NCBI RefSeq assembly: GCF_032362555.1 | Contig: NC_083514.1 | Coordinates: 5,751,001 to 5,815,000 of the forward strand | Length of the DNA: 64,000 nt | Reading direction: 5' to 3' | From: Amyelois transitella | Taxonomy: Eukaryota; Arthropoda; Insecta; Lepidoptera; Pyralidae | Shown here: in pieces, positions 37,501 to 48,340 of the stretch | Layout: each line of letters begins with the position of its first letter | How positions within the stretch are numbered: position 1 is the stretch's first letter | Made by a program: the position numbers and the translations under genes | The notes under the pieces: model-generated | Databases searched by the model: none | What the model was told of the DNA's origin: nothing | What the model saw: only the letters and a program-made list of their open reading frames with translations

Positions 37501-40500
37501 AAAGTGACTTAGAAATTCCCCAAGCACTTGAATAATACCTATTCTCTTAGTTGACAAAAACAAATTCTTCGTGTCACTATTGAATTCTTCTACAGTGTAT
37601 GAAAAAAAAAAACATGAAAATTTTACAGACAAATTTTATACCGGTAATGTAAATATAAATTACCTACTAGGATTATATAAAGCCTATTTCACAGGCCTAT
37701 TTGAACCCTGCCTGATATTCTTTTAACAGTTTTTTAAAATTAGTAAGTCGTAGTTACGAAGATTACCCCTACGTACAAATATTTCCTCTTACTCTTAGTA
37801 TATAAGAAGTAGAGTAACATTAGAAGAGTTGAGGTAATTTTTGCCATGAACAAATTTAATCACTTAAAAAGTTTCAAAATATTATTCGTAGATACGATTT
37901 CTAATAGTGCCAACCGTTCACTGGCCTCGTCTACAGTTCGATGATCTAATTTTTATAGTTCGCGGCTGACTTTTTGTTAATTTTCTTATAGGAGGCGTCT
38001 GCAAACAAAAAATTCTGATTTGCTATTCAGCGCAGGCGAAGTAAGAAAGAGAAAGATGCATTTCGCAATCATTCTCTTTCTTTCAACAACGCGGCGACAA
38101 TGTCTTCGTACCTAACTGTTAATTGGCCAAAACAAACTTGACGCGAAAAGTAAATGAAAGTGCCCAGGTACCGTTTCTTTCAAAGCAATTCCCAGGCTTT
38201 GTTAGGGTAACTTATCAAATTGTTTGGCTATGGTTGCTAATAATGTAGAGGTCGGCGACGATATAAACGGCGCTAAATCTGCGAAGGTGCGCGGAAAATT
38301 CCAATCGCGATACCTGGTCGCGCTTAGCTGTGGGATGCAAAAATGCATTTATGTTATGATTCCTACTTGGTGTCATCAATGTTTGAGATTACCATAAGAA
38401 ATGGATTGTATTTAGTATTAAAGTCACAGATTTATGTTGGTGATTGTTATAGCGATGATACTGTATGATATACACAGAAAAAACGTCTCCAAAATTTTCT
38501 TCCCACTAGTACTAAAGTTCTTCTGGCTCAATCTCTTTTATTGTCTCTCCTTGACTATGCAGACGTGGCATATTTAGATCTCAACGAGGGACTACTTGAC
38601 AGGCTGGAAAGGTTGCAGAATCAGTGCATCAGATTTATCTTTGGATTGCGCAAATTTGACCATGTTTCTGAGTTTCGTAACAAGCTTAATTGGCTTCCAA
38701 TCAGACTTCGCCGCAACTGCCATGTCCTTTACCTTCTATTTAATGTCCTATATAATCCCCATTGTCCACCGTACTTATTCCAGAAGTTTAAGCTTCGTGT
38801 CCTTGATAATCGTTTCCGTGCTTGTAATATTCCTTTTTTGTCAATTCCTGCTTATTCCTCGCATTCCTATTCCAAATCTTTCTCCGTCCTCGCTGCTAGG
38901 TTGTGGAATAAACTGCCTGCGGTCGTAAGAACGGCTACTTCTCTTGACTCCTTTAAACTCCAAGTCAAAAAAATATTTTTCGATCGTGTAACGCATTGAG
39001 TTGTTATATGTATGTGTATATTATGTATGTATAAGTATGTATATTGTTTTATTATTTAAGTATGTTTATATTTAATTATTTTTATTTTATTTTTTATTTT
39101 TTTTACCTTTTCTTTTTGTCATTGTACCTAGCTGCAGCTACTATCCCTTTACATAATATATTTCTTTGAAATACCTGGTTGACTGGAAGAAATCCCTCAC
39201 AGGGATAAGTCCGCCCTTGTACGTCGTTATTTTTAATGTTTTTATGTATTACTTATAATTTGTTATGTACAATAAAGAATTTACAAACAAACAAACAAAA
39301 AATAATGTTTATGTCTGAACGTTTTATTGGTGATTTATCTGAAAAGGAGACATTTGCTATACTTGTAACTGTACTAATATGGCACCATTTCGTTTGTCCC
39401 AATAAAAACTCTGGAAATGATTCTTGTAATCAAGGCCCTTCTACGAATAAAACACTAAGAGTTTATCCTAAGCCGATTATGTAGACTATAAGAATTCTTG
39501 AAATACGTTCCAAATGTCTAAAATGAACATCCTGTTATAAAAATAAACAAAAACTCAGGTAGAAAAAGTTATGCGATAGCTATGTATTTATTTAATCAAT
39601 GGCGAGTAAGCAGATTACTATGATGGCAATCTGAAGTATCCGTAGCAATACTGCATTACGGTAGGAGTACGGGAAAACAGATTGAAAAATTAGATCATCG
39701 ATTCGGAATCAAAATTTCTTAAAATTGACCAACATCAAACAAAACGAATGATCATTGAAAAAGTGAATGAGTCACCTAATAAACAGTCGTGTGGTATGCA
39801 TAGTCCATAAGTGGGTCTTGAATTCCGCGGCGGGCGGTACGATGCAACGTAACAGCTACAACGGTACTCGTAGCGCATTCCCACAGTAACGCATTCCGAT
39901 GTACTCCGCACTCGACCTCGATCCCCACCACAACACTCTCAACATTAAATCGCCGCCCGCGCCCACCTCAAAGGCTCAAAGTAATCTTGTGAGCACATTC
40001 ATCATCCATTTTTTTTATTGAACCATTGACATGACGTATAGTCATCACAAAGCAGACTGTTATAGTACTACCAATGACAATTTTTAATTTGCGTAAATGT
40101 TTACAATATATGTTTTCATTTATTTGGATTCGATTATAAGGATAACGGATTACATAATAAATGTACTCCTTTAAAGCATGTTTGTAAATAGGTAAGTCAC
40201 AGGTTGACCTAATCAAAACCTATTGATATTCGCCGATAACTATGGCACATGGCAAAACAACCTTGTGCTAAATAAACGTGGCGGATGTAGTGTTTGTAAG
40301 TATCGCTAGAATATTTGCCCTTTGCATACTGCATCCGGCCGCGTAGCTCGCCGATAGATGTTATCGCTGCATACTTTATCTCAATAAATATTACATATAC
40401 AAAAATTGACTTAGGTCATGTCATGATATAAATGGAACACGCAGTTTGTGAATAATGATATTGTTTATCTGAGCTTTAGTACTTGTGCACGTGCATCCGC

Positions 40501-41483
40501 GATAAACCTTAGTGGAATAGGTATTATCATTTATTAATAAACACTCCAAATTATATTCCGTATTAACTTGAACCTGTTCTATTTAGTTGGTTAGATTGTA
40601 ACTGAAACAGGGATTGCGTTTTATATTTCATATGTTAGATTAGGTGGGATGATACTATGCGAATGCACGTTTCATGTTGAAGGAAATAATTTTATGTCGT
40701 CATTACGACACAGATGGAATAATGAATGCGGATCGTGAGGCGTCGTCGTTCGTAGTGGTAAACAAGGTGGTCACGCCGGCGACGCGTGAACAAACAAGTG
40801 CGACGTCGAGTGGCGGGCGCGGCTGTTTGCCTCACATTCACATCGCATATGCGACGCGCTCGCCGCCTAGGTCGGTGGAGATAGCCGTGCTGTGCGGTGT
40901 GACCGAACAAGCACAGCGAAAGTGCGATCACGGCGGTATGTTTACAGCGAAAGTTATCAACTGCGCTATTAATACATCAAATACACAAACATTATTATCT
41001 ACTTGAAAACATCTTCAAATACTTTTACTTTACAGTGCTACAATAAGTAAATACAGAATAATATTGGCTTGATATTTACATAAACCACATAGATCTACAA
41101 ATTATAGTGCGCCAACGGTAAAAAAAAACAAACTAACATTGCAATATTCTCTTCGTTGCCCGTTATCTCACTAACACAAAACAAATTAAACATAAAAACG
41201 TATGTTAAATGAAAACATCAAAATAACTTCTATAATAAAATAAATAATTTTCTTAAAACCTCTTCAAATGTTACGATGCCAAACTTTAATATCGTAGACG
41301 GAAAGCGGGTACACTGAATACACCAGACGCGCGAGTCGTTGACCTTACCTTAGATTTGGGTGAGGGCTGTTTCCCGCGCTTGGTCGAACTAACGCCCAGT
41401 AATCGCAAAATTCTGTTGGCTGCTTCGAGAAGAGTAGCACTACCCCTCGATCCTCTTTTAACTCTGATGGTCAATCCGCTCAT
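34514..41483 (-). CDS. Pdk1: 3-phosphoinositide-dependent protein kinase 1 (PDK1)
   Basis: Five minus-strand exons, 41483-41349, 37204-36946, 36841-35924, 35203-34926 and 34618-34514, join in phase to 564 residues (human PDK1 is 556). An N-terminal basic and Ala/Pro-rich leader (to about 95) precedes the AGC kinase domain: Gly-rich loop 107-118, catalytic Lys133 (YAIK, created across a splice join), HRDLKPEN at 227-234, DFG 247-249, activation-loop Ser279 in [18 protein letters not shown] 288-290. The C-terminal PH domain (about 445-560) contains GELILKQG and the basic [10 protein letters not shown] segment that contacts phosphoinositides. The kinase phosphorylates the activation loop of Akt, S6K and other AGC kinases downstream of PI3K. 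GTP replaces the usual GTA before QYVSPELL, and the activation loop is somewhat long and acidic (EDNENDER). The ATG at 41483 was preferred to an in-frame GTG upstream. Confidence 0.95.
35440..35860. promoter_or_regulatory. GC-richer patch in PDK1 intron 4
   Basis: The 0.7-kb intron at 35204-35923 contains CpG-containing phrases (GGTGACGCGTAAGCGCGCCG, TGACGTCA-like GCTGACGTCATG near 35561) that contrast with its AT-rich flanks. Possible intronic enhancer or alternative promoter; inference only. Confidence 0.25.
38475..39300 (+). mobile_element. 5'-truncated non-LTR retrotransposon (CR1/Jockey type)
   Basis: An open frame from about 38475 to 38999 gives roughly 175 residues of the reverse-transcriptase C-terminal thumb and tail: [45 protein letters not shown], ...[13 protein letters not shown].., [13 protein letters not shown]. 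This is the standard ending of CR1/Jockey-like LINE ORF2 proteins. A 3' UTR follows with CTGGAAGAAATCCC and GGGATAAGTCCGCC, AATAAA at 39270 and an (ACAA)n tail. Catalytic RT and endonuclease parts are absent, so it is a dead-on-arrival copy, inserted in antisense within PDK1 intron 1. The surviving frame is intact, which suggests a fairly recent insertion. Confidence 0.88.
40690..40940. promoter_or_regulatory. CpG-rich patch in PDK1 intron 1
   Basis: Dense CpGs (GGCGTCGTCGTTCGTAGTGG, GCCGGCGACGCGTG, GGCGGGCGCGGCTG) in otherwise AT-rich DNA. Open frames on both strands here are by-products of the composition. Candidate enhancer or alternative promoter, less than 1 kb from exon 1. Confidence 0.3.
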
Positions 41484-41699
41484 TTCGACCCGTCTCACAG
41501 GTTGTATTTACCGTTTATTATTGTTCAAAACGGTTGAAAACACGATCACAGTTCATGAAGATTGTTTTTCTTTTTAGGTTTTATCACTGTTCAAATCACG
41601 ACTTTTTAGATGTAACAAAATTAAATAAGGAATGCACTATGATGAGTAAATAAATAACTAGTAACTGACAATAAATAAACAAACGTTGGTTTGAAAATT

Positions 41700-41860
41700 A
41701 TGGTAGCGTGCGACACGTCTTTTCGGTATGAAGGCGCGAAGCGGACTGAACGAAAACGCTCTTGACGCAATTGACTACGTCCCGCTCGCTAGACGGAATA
41801 ATCGCACGGTACGCGCGGCGCACGGCTAGCTTGATGTAGTTGTAGCCAGCCCTCCCGCTC
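41700..41860 (-). promoter_or_regulatory. Likely PDK1 promoter region
   Basis: About 220-380 bases upstream of the PDK1 ATG the sequence becomes CpG-rich (GGCGCGAAGCGG, GGTACGCGCGGCGCACGG) with no TATA box, as expected of a broadly expressed gene. The exact start site cannot be read from sequence. Confidence 0.4.
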
Positions 41861-42971
41861 TTGCCCCCTTGCCACCCTATGGCGTTGGTTCTCCTCCACG
41901 TTTATGCAGGGCGGGCGATGCATCGTCGTCTTGCCTTGCCTCCCACTCATTTATATAAGTTCTTCCATTATAAACAATTCTATTCTAACCTGTTAGATTA
42001 ATTATTACTAAAATTCTGTCGTCTTCTGCAATAATGAGGACCTACTACATAGTTTTATTCGCCGTTATAAAGTTCACTGATTAATGTCATCGAATTTGAC
42101 GTCATAAGTGTTTAAAAATGTTGCATAAGCGAAAATCAAATTCAATTTATTTACCAATTTATTGATTCAAATTTAATAGACAATGTGGTTTGCACCCACG
42201 TGTTTATGTTTGGTGAAGGCGGGGGTGGAGCGGGAGGTTTGTAGGGTGAATAGAACTGAGGAATGAGGCGGGGTGTGGTGTGTGTGATGCGCGGGAAACG
42301 AGAACAAAATCAATAACATCAAGATGCTGCACTACGCTACGACGACGGAAGTGCATTTTCAGAGTAAGATGACAGTTTGCACGAACACTGCGCATTTTAT
42401 TTTTCAAGACATAGAACATTTGATGAATGTTTTGCAACTGTACCTCTTTTGTGATATTTATTACAAAGGTACTAGAAAGCCAGCAAAGGAGCTGCTTCAA
42501 TCACTTACTTCCTTTCTTCTATGAAAATAATATAAGTATCTACTGGTTTATTCGTAATATTACACTTTTTTTATAAATTTATTAAATTTATTGACATTTA
42601 AAGAGCCTTACACATAGAAGCAATAAACTAAATAGGTACCTATTTATATTTAAAAAACTTTGTAAACCGTGGATGATAGATTTCAGAGTTAAAAATAAAT
42701 CATTACGACAGACCATTGTGGGATACATTCAAAAATAAAATCTGGGTTGAATGCTGGAGCGCCGACGCCGCGCCGCGCCGCTTGAATGGGCGGCCGTTAT
42801 GCACCGATTTGTGAGGATGCGCGCGCGCTGGCGATCAGTAAATAACTTACATGCGGGCAACGAGAACAACGTACGGCGACCACACGCCTATTTTTATTTA
42901 ATTGCCCTTATACCATGTTTCAAAAGCATGATTGTTATATAATTTTCTTACGCATTATAATAATTACATGT

Positions 42972-43320
42972 AACTAGCTGTGCCCGCGACTTTATCCGCG
43001 TGGAATAGTTATATTGGGCATCATTGCAGCCTCAAGCACTCAAGGATGAATAATTTTCCCCGTTTTTTTTTCACATGTTCCATTTTTTCTTCGCTCCTAA
43101 TAGTTGCAGCGTGATGTTATTGTTAGTTTAATTATATGAAACCACTTTAAATATAATATTTAAAGTGGTTTCATATAATAAAAATTTAAATATTCAACAG
43201 TTATATAGCTTTCCACGCTAAATGGTCTATTTGACGCAAAAATATTTTTAAATTCGAACTGCCTGACATTAGCGCGTTCAAACAAACTCTTCAGCTTTAA
43301 AATACATATTAGTAAGATAA
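42972..43320 (-). repeat. Repeat family B copy carrying a palindromic insert
   Basis: The minus-strand copy has one end AACTAGCTGTGCCCGCGAC and the other CAAACTCTTCAGCTTTAAAA ... TTAGTAAGAT. The middle carries the palindrome at 43132-43178. Confidence 0.7.
43132..43178. repeat. Perfect 47-bp palindrome
   Basis: Two 23-bp arms (TTATATGAAACCACTTTAAA + TAT) are separated by a single A at 43155. It sits inside a repeat B copy. Confidence 0.92.
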
Positions 43321-43690
43321 GATTTGGATGAAACCAATTCGTAGAAACTGTTATAGTAAAAGACATCATCAATATTCAGTTTTATTGAATATAAAAAACC
43401 AACGGACGCAATGCCGATTTTAATAAAAAAAATATTTTCTACCTTTTTGTCTGACGCAGCTGTGGCACCTTAGCACGTGCTCGTCGAGAGCCGATGGTTT
43501 CACGCTGGTTCAGATTCACATAATATGCATTTGTACTGTAATTTTTGAATCACCATACTACAATTATACACCGAGCGCTTTGATAATGATTTATAATTAA
43601 TTTGTATAATTTTTTTAATTTAGATAAATATAATTAATTTTTTTTTATTATTTATACTTAATTATATAATATTGTATATATTTTTGATTG

Positions 43691-43954
43691 GTGCCGTGTG
43701 GTTCCCGGCACCAATCCAAAAAAGAATAGGACCACTCCATCTCTTTCCCATGGATGTCGTAAAAGGCGACTAAGGGATAGGCTTACAAACTTTGAAATTC
43801 TTGTTTAGGCGATGGGCTAGCAACCTATCACTTTTTGAATCTCAATTCTATCATTAAGCCAGATAGCTGAACGTGGCCATTCAGTCTTTTCAAGACTGTT
43901 GGCTCTGTCTAGCCCACAAGGGATATAGACGTGACCATATGTATGTATGTATGT
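43691..43954 (+). repeat. Repeat family A, full copy
   Basis: GTGCCGTGTGGTTCCCGGCA start, full internal order, and end GGGATATAGACGTGACCATA + (TGTA)n. With its flank, the start folds as a 10-bp perfect stem (ATTGGTGCCG / CGGCACCAAT, 43687-43715) with a 9-base loop. It abuts a repeat B copy. Confidence 0.9.
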
Positions 43955-43971
43955 ATTTTTAAATATTACAT

Positions 43972-44236
43972 CTATACTAATATTATAAAGCTGAAGAGTT
44001 TGTTTGTTTGTTTGAACGCGCTAATCTCTGGTTGGAATTAAAAAATTCTTTTTGTGTTGAATAGACCATTTATCGAGGAAGCCTTTAGGCTTTATTATAT
44101 CACGCTGCAACTATTAGGAGCGAAGAAATAAAGAAATTTGTGAAAAAAAAACGGGGAAAATTATTCGCCCTTGAGGGCTTTAATGATGCCCAAAATAACT
44201 ATTCCACGCGGATGGAGTCGCGGGCAAAGCTAGTAT
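43972..44236 (+). repeat. Repeat family B (SINE-like), full copy
   Basis: Begins TCTATACTAATATTATAAAG, runs through GAGTTTGTTTGTTTG, GAACGCGCTAATCTC and ATCACGCTGCAACTATTAGG, and ends TCGCGGGCAAAGCTAGTATA. A widespread lepidopteran signature; I do not assign a Repbase name. Confidence 0.8.
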
Positions 44237-44394
44237 AAAAAAAAACCATTTAATTTGGATCATTATTAAACCAATATTAATTATAAAGTGTATACTTAGT
44301 ATATAAATATATATCTACTTTGACATTACATCAAAATTGTACAAGTAGCCTTCCTTATCTCCATTATTTATTCGTTTTACTTTATTTTATACAG

Positions 44395-44564
44395 AACCAG
44401 GTGGTGGACGCATTTTTTGCTATCTCAGACACAGCCGTACACACACCCCCTCTGCTCCCCAAAGCTCCATTTCAAAACAAAATAAAAGCCACGCCGAGCA
44501 ATGAACTCTCCACCTGGCAATGTTTTTATGTGATATCTGTCTATCCACATGGCGGCTCAAACAG
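44395..44564 (+). other. Exon-like open segment, unidentified
   Basis: Bordered by TTTATACAG and CAG|GTAACT, 170 bases, open in one frame (NQVVDAFFAISDTAVHTPP ... YPHGGSN). No family recognised. Could be an exon of a long gene or lncRNA, or chance. Confidence 0.25.
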
Positions 44565-46350
44565 GTAACTATTTTAAACAGGGATGGGTGTAATAAGTAT
44601 TCGCTGCTTGTGAAAAGAGTATTGGGTAGTCACTTGCTTGTAGTCTTATTGGCACCAGATTTCTGAATACTTTTAAAGCATATTCACTTTTCATCAAGCA
44701 ATCTTTTTAAAAATATGATCACATGTCTTTTTAGGTAGGCAAGTATTAAGATTTGCGTAACGAAAATTAATACTGAGTTAAAAAAATGTCAGTAACATTA
44801 CGTCCTCACGTGCTACAACGATAGGTATTTCAACTTTAAAAATTGATAAAGGTGTCATTTTTATCACATTCTACGCAATAATCGACAATATTATTTAACC
44901 TGTACTGAGAATTAGATATATTTATTGTTTAGTAGGAGATTGGCGCCGGTTTTGCACGTCACTGGCGTCGCGCATCGTGTCAGCTCGATATTTATCACAG
45001 ATAAAACTTGAACAACATTCGATAACATAACAAACAAATATGAACCCTCATTGCTGAGGCTTTACCAGAAGTATTATTGTTAGACGATTACGAGAAGTAT
45101 TATTGTTGTTGTAGTTACTTAATGTTTATCTCATTAACACATTTGGAAAAAAGAGAATATACACAAGAGAATAATATCGCAACAGCGGACTTATCCTATA
45201 AGATCTCTTTCAGTCAACAGGAACTAATCATCCGGGAATCGTTGTGCACTGGTCTTACCAATAATATATTTCATTTTTAGGTACTGAAATGAAAGTATAA
45301 ACAATTTTTTTGATATCCAAAATAGACTACACTTCTTAAACAGGCAATAGAAAGAAGAAGTTTGTGTTGTACGGCCGATAGATTTTTAAACACAAACAAA
45401 GTCAGTCTCTAATTATACAGAGCCTGAAAAAGTTCTCAAGAAGACTTTATACAAGCGAAGAACTGATTTTAATGCGGATATGTACAACCAATCGAGAGAG
45501 AATACCTTATAGGCTTTCCAGCCACTAGAAATCTCCCAGGCAAATTTTAGCCCTAATTGGTCTGAAACGATTTCTTTCAATCAAAATAAGTTCGTTCGCA
45601 GTATGGGTTATTCAGTAAGTATAATATTAATTTATTGAAGTTTGGCAACTTTCTTTGGGCATGGGAAAACGCGCCCAAATATGAACGGGAGAAGATGTCA
45701 ATTATGAGCTGAAAAGCGTGAAACCATGCTCAAGACACATTTAGGCGGCGATACATAAAAAATAAACTGAACACCGGTTTGCATAATTATGTTATAGAGG
45801 TTATAGCAAATATGTTATCTTAAAATGAAAAGGTTACGACTGTATTATTTTTCTAGCAACGTTTTCTTTACCTACCTGTCATTGCAATTGCACTGACTAT
45901 AAATCTGCGTGTTGCAATTTACATAAAAACATTACATTGCAATGTTGATTTGTTTATACACGTGTAAATATAACAAACTATATATTTTGCTCCATTTTAG
46001 TGGGTAAAGATTAAACGTTATCAGGAAATAAGCTACAACTCAAAATTATTTATAGCTAAAAGCTAAAGCCATACCGTACTGGTATACTTAACTGGTGGTA
46101 TAACTAATTTTAAGCATCCATATTTTCTAAATATGCTGCTAGGATCAAAAAGTTATATCAGATAGATAAACATATATGTAGTGGATATTGTTTGATAAGG
46201 CACGGGTGCTCAGGGAGTGACTAATCCATCTGTAAGTATCAGTACGTATAAAGCGGGAAATACTTGTTATGATCAAATGAAGCAATGGTGATTCATTCAT
46301 CGCAGATGTAACTCTTAAGGTTCTACGATGATATTCGTATATATGTTTAT

Positions 46351-46605
46351 GCCGTGTGGACCCGACACTTATAAAAAAAAGAATAGGACCACTCCATCTT
46401 GTTCCCATGGGTGTCGTAAAAGACGACTAAGGGATAGGCTTATAAACTTGGGATTCATCTTTTAGGCGATGGGCTAGCAACCTGTCACTATTTGAATCTC
46501 AATTCTATCATTAAGCCAAACAGCTGAACGTGGGTTATGAGTCTTTTTAAGACTGTTGGCTCTGTCTACCCCGCAAGCGATATAGACGTGATTGTATGTA
46601 TGTAT
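46351..46605 (+). repeat. Repeat family A, near-full copy
   Basis: Starts GCCGTGTGGACCCGACAC and ends CCGCAAGCGATATAGACGTG with a short ATGT tail; all internal blocks are present. Confidence 0.82.
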
Positions 46606-46660
46606 GATATTCAATGAGATATTTGAAAGAACCTTTTATTAGTTTATGAATGTGGTTTTT

Positions 46661-46702
46661 AACTACATTTCTATATTGCTGTTTAAATATAGAAATGTAG
46701 TT
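46661..46702. repeat. Short hairpin (17-bp perfect arms, 8-base loop)
   Basis: AACTACATTTCTATATT and its exact reverse complement, separated by GCTGTTTA. AT-rich, with no flanking miRNA-like features that can be judged. Confidence 0.7.
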
Positions 46703-46754
46703 ATGAAATATCCTTTATTCCATCCAGTCTTATCATCGGTTCCATAGTCAAACA

Positions 46755-47873
46755 ATAGGGATGTAGACTGTACTCAAATAAGTATAAAATTTTACCACGA
46801 AAAGGTAGTTTCTATAGTAAAAATAATAAAAAACACAATATTTTCCTCAATAAACAAGGGATTATTTTTTTATTTAATAAAATATAATTAAATATTTCAC
46901 CCTCAAGTCACGTGACAATGAACACCAATCAAAATGCGTGACGTCACGCGTTACAATACAAGAATTTTCGCTGTATGGTGTTTGTTGATATTTGGATCAT
47001 ATTATTACCGTGATTTCCGTCCGATTATCTTTTTGAATAAATTTTTAAAGGTTTTCCCATAATGGAAAGTGGATATATTAAGGCAGATAGTTCAAATTTG
47101 CCAATAATTGATTGCTTTACGGTGGCTTATTTCTTCGCAACAAATAGTAACTTCTGCTCTGCTGAATTTATAAAATGTGAAGATATCCATGTAAGTAATA
47201 TACTCAAGATACATTATTATAGTAATAGTAGATATTTTTAATCACGAAAAGGTAAATTATAAGGTAAAAATTAAATAATATGATTTCGCCATATCATTGG
47301 CCAAGTATAATGAAAGAACGAAACATTGTTTACTTTATTTCAAACCTAAAAATTCGAGTTTTCGTCTTTGAAAACTTGGAGAAAAATTATTTTAATACAA
47401 GTAAATGTAACAAATATTATCAAACTTACATCAAAATGATCCTCACAGAACATATACATTTTACTTTGTGTAAATACAAGTGCCGGATCCCGACGGGTTA
47501 ATTGAAGCCACTTTTTCCGCATCGTTTTTGTACGTAGAACGTGAATAAACAGTTTTTCAGGTGTTTTAATAGTTGTATTTTTACACTACGGCACCGCACA
47601 ATATTTATAAAATTTTGAATTCATATTATTATCACACAACTACGAAATAACTATTCATTACATACAACTTCGACAATATTTTGTAACGCGTGACGTCACA
47701 GCGGCCGTTTGACAGGTATCCGCGTTTTAGCGCGATATTTTAAATGGAATTTTTAATAAATTGTTTTAAAAAATTTACTTGAAATAAAAAATAATAATAA
47801 ATAGTTTGGGTTATATTTGGTACTTATGCATGGTTTTAAACACTTTCCCAAAAATAGTCCAAATCCCTATTAG
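46755..47873 (+). mobile_element. 1.1-kb DNA transposon derivative with one coding exon
   Basis: The ends are imperfect inverted repeats (left AATAGGGATGTAGAC; right, reversed, AATAGGGATTTGGAC). A second inverted pair lies further in: GTGACGTCACGCGTTAC near 46939 and its exact reverse complement near 47683. The symmetrical, partly diverged arms are probably each 200 bp or more. Between them lie an ATG exon (47062-47190) and AT-rich sequence. Likely an internally deleted DNA transposon; superfamily unknown, though the TAGGGATG end recalls the element at 26752. Confidence 0.55.
47062..47190 (+). CDS. Orphan first exon of a transposon-type protein
   Basis: An ATG exon of 43 codons (starting MESGYIKADSSNLPIIDCF, later FFATNSNFCSAEF) ends at a good donor, CAT|GTAAGT. 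The pattern GYI.ADS.NLP..D.F.V..FF..N..F.SAE resembles the N-terminus of multi-copy insect proteins with SWIM-type zinc fingers or YqaJ-like nucleases, often found in mobile elements (recollection of a pattern, not a search). No downstream exon with the expected cysteine motifs was found before the right end of the element, so the gene is probably truncated. Being flanked by TIRs argues that it travels with the element. Confidence 0.4.
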
Positions 47874-48184
47874 GATATTTTTTCCAAAATGGCTTTAACA
47901 TTAATAATCGAGGTCATGTGACATGAATAAAAATGAACTGAAACTTTTAGGGCGGTCCAGTCAAGTCGCGCAAATAACTTTTATTCCCGCAACATGTTCT
48001 CTTTCAGGTTTTAATTAAAAATCTTTTAAAATTTTAGACCCAATAAAGGATGGACGGGGAGGACTGTAGTGCATACAAGTAAGCGATGATATTCCTGCTA
48101 TGGTTTTTGTTTTTCATTACTACTTGTTCTATTTATTTTTATCACAATCATAACCTATCTGTCAAAAGGTAGTTCAATTCAACC

Positions 48185-48340
48185 ACGGCCACTTGTGAGG
48201 CGCCTATTATCCAAGGTTGTCCACTGCGAAAATGTCTCGGTCATGGCCTTGAGCGGGTCCTTTGACCCCGTTGGAAGCAATATCCGTCGTGTGAAGCACC
48301 TGTCGGCGTGCCACTCGTATACCTGCTGAATCTACTTTTA
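48185..48340 (-). repeat. Probable transposon coding fragment
   Basis: One reverse-strand frame is open (QVYEWHADRCFTRRILLPTG, SKDPLKAMTETFSQWTTLD) and the GC content is higher than the flanks. Looks like a decayed element fragment; family not recognised. Confidence 0.35.

Larger units (their letters stand above)
37205..41348 (-). other. PDK1 intron 1 (4.1 kb)
   Basis: Donor AAG|GTAAGG at 41348 and acceptor TTACAG at 37205. Contains a plus-strand LINE remnant (38475-39300) and GC-rich CpG-containing patches at about 39830-39970 and 40690-40940. A small inverted repeat lies near 38050-38090 (AGAAAGAGAA ... TTCTCTTTCT). No other exon is supported, although an alternative first exon could lie in the GC-rich patches. 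Confidence 0.6.
41861..46754. other. Intergenic, repeats and GC-rich patches
   Basis: No supported gene. A G-rich patch at 42210-42305 and a GC-rich patch at 42750-42900 (GCCGACGCCGCGCCGCGCCG) stand out. Repeats: family B at 42972-43320, holding a 47-bp palindrome, and at 43972-44236; family A at 43691-43954 and 46351-46605; a hairpin at 46661-46702. A 170-base open segment with splice-like borders is at 44395-44564. Confidence 0.5.

Noticed and set aside
40674-41006. Overlapping frames of 80-110 codons on both strands in PDK1 intron 1
   Set aside because: Lie in a CpG-rich patch; neither has recognisable features.
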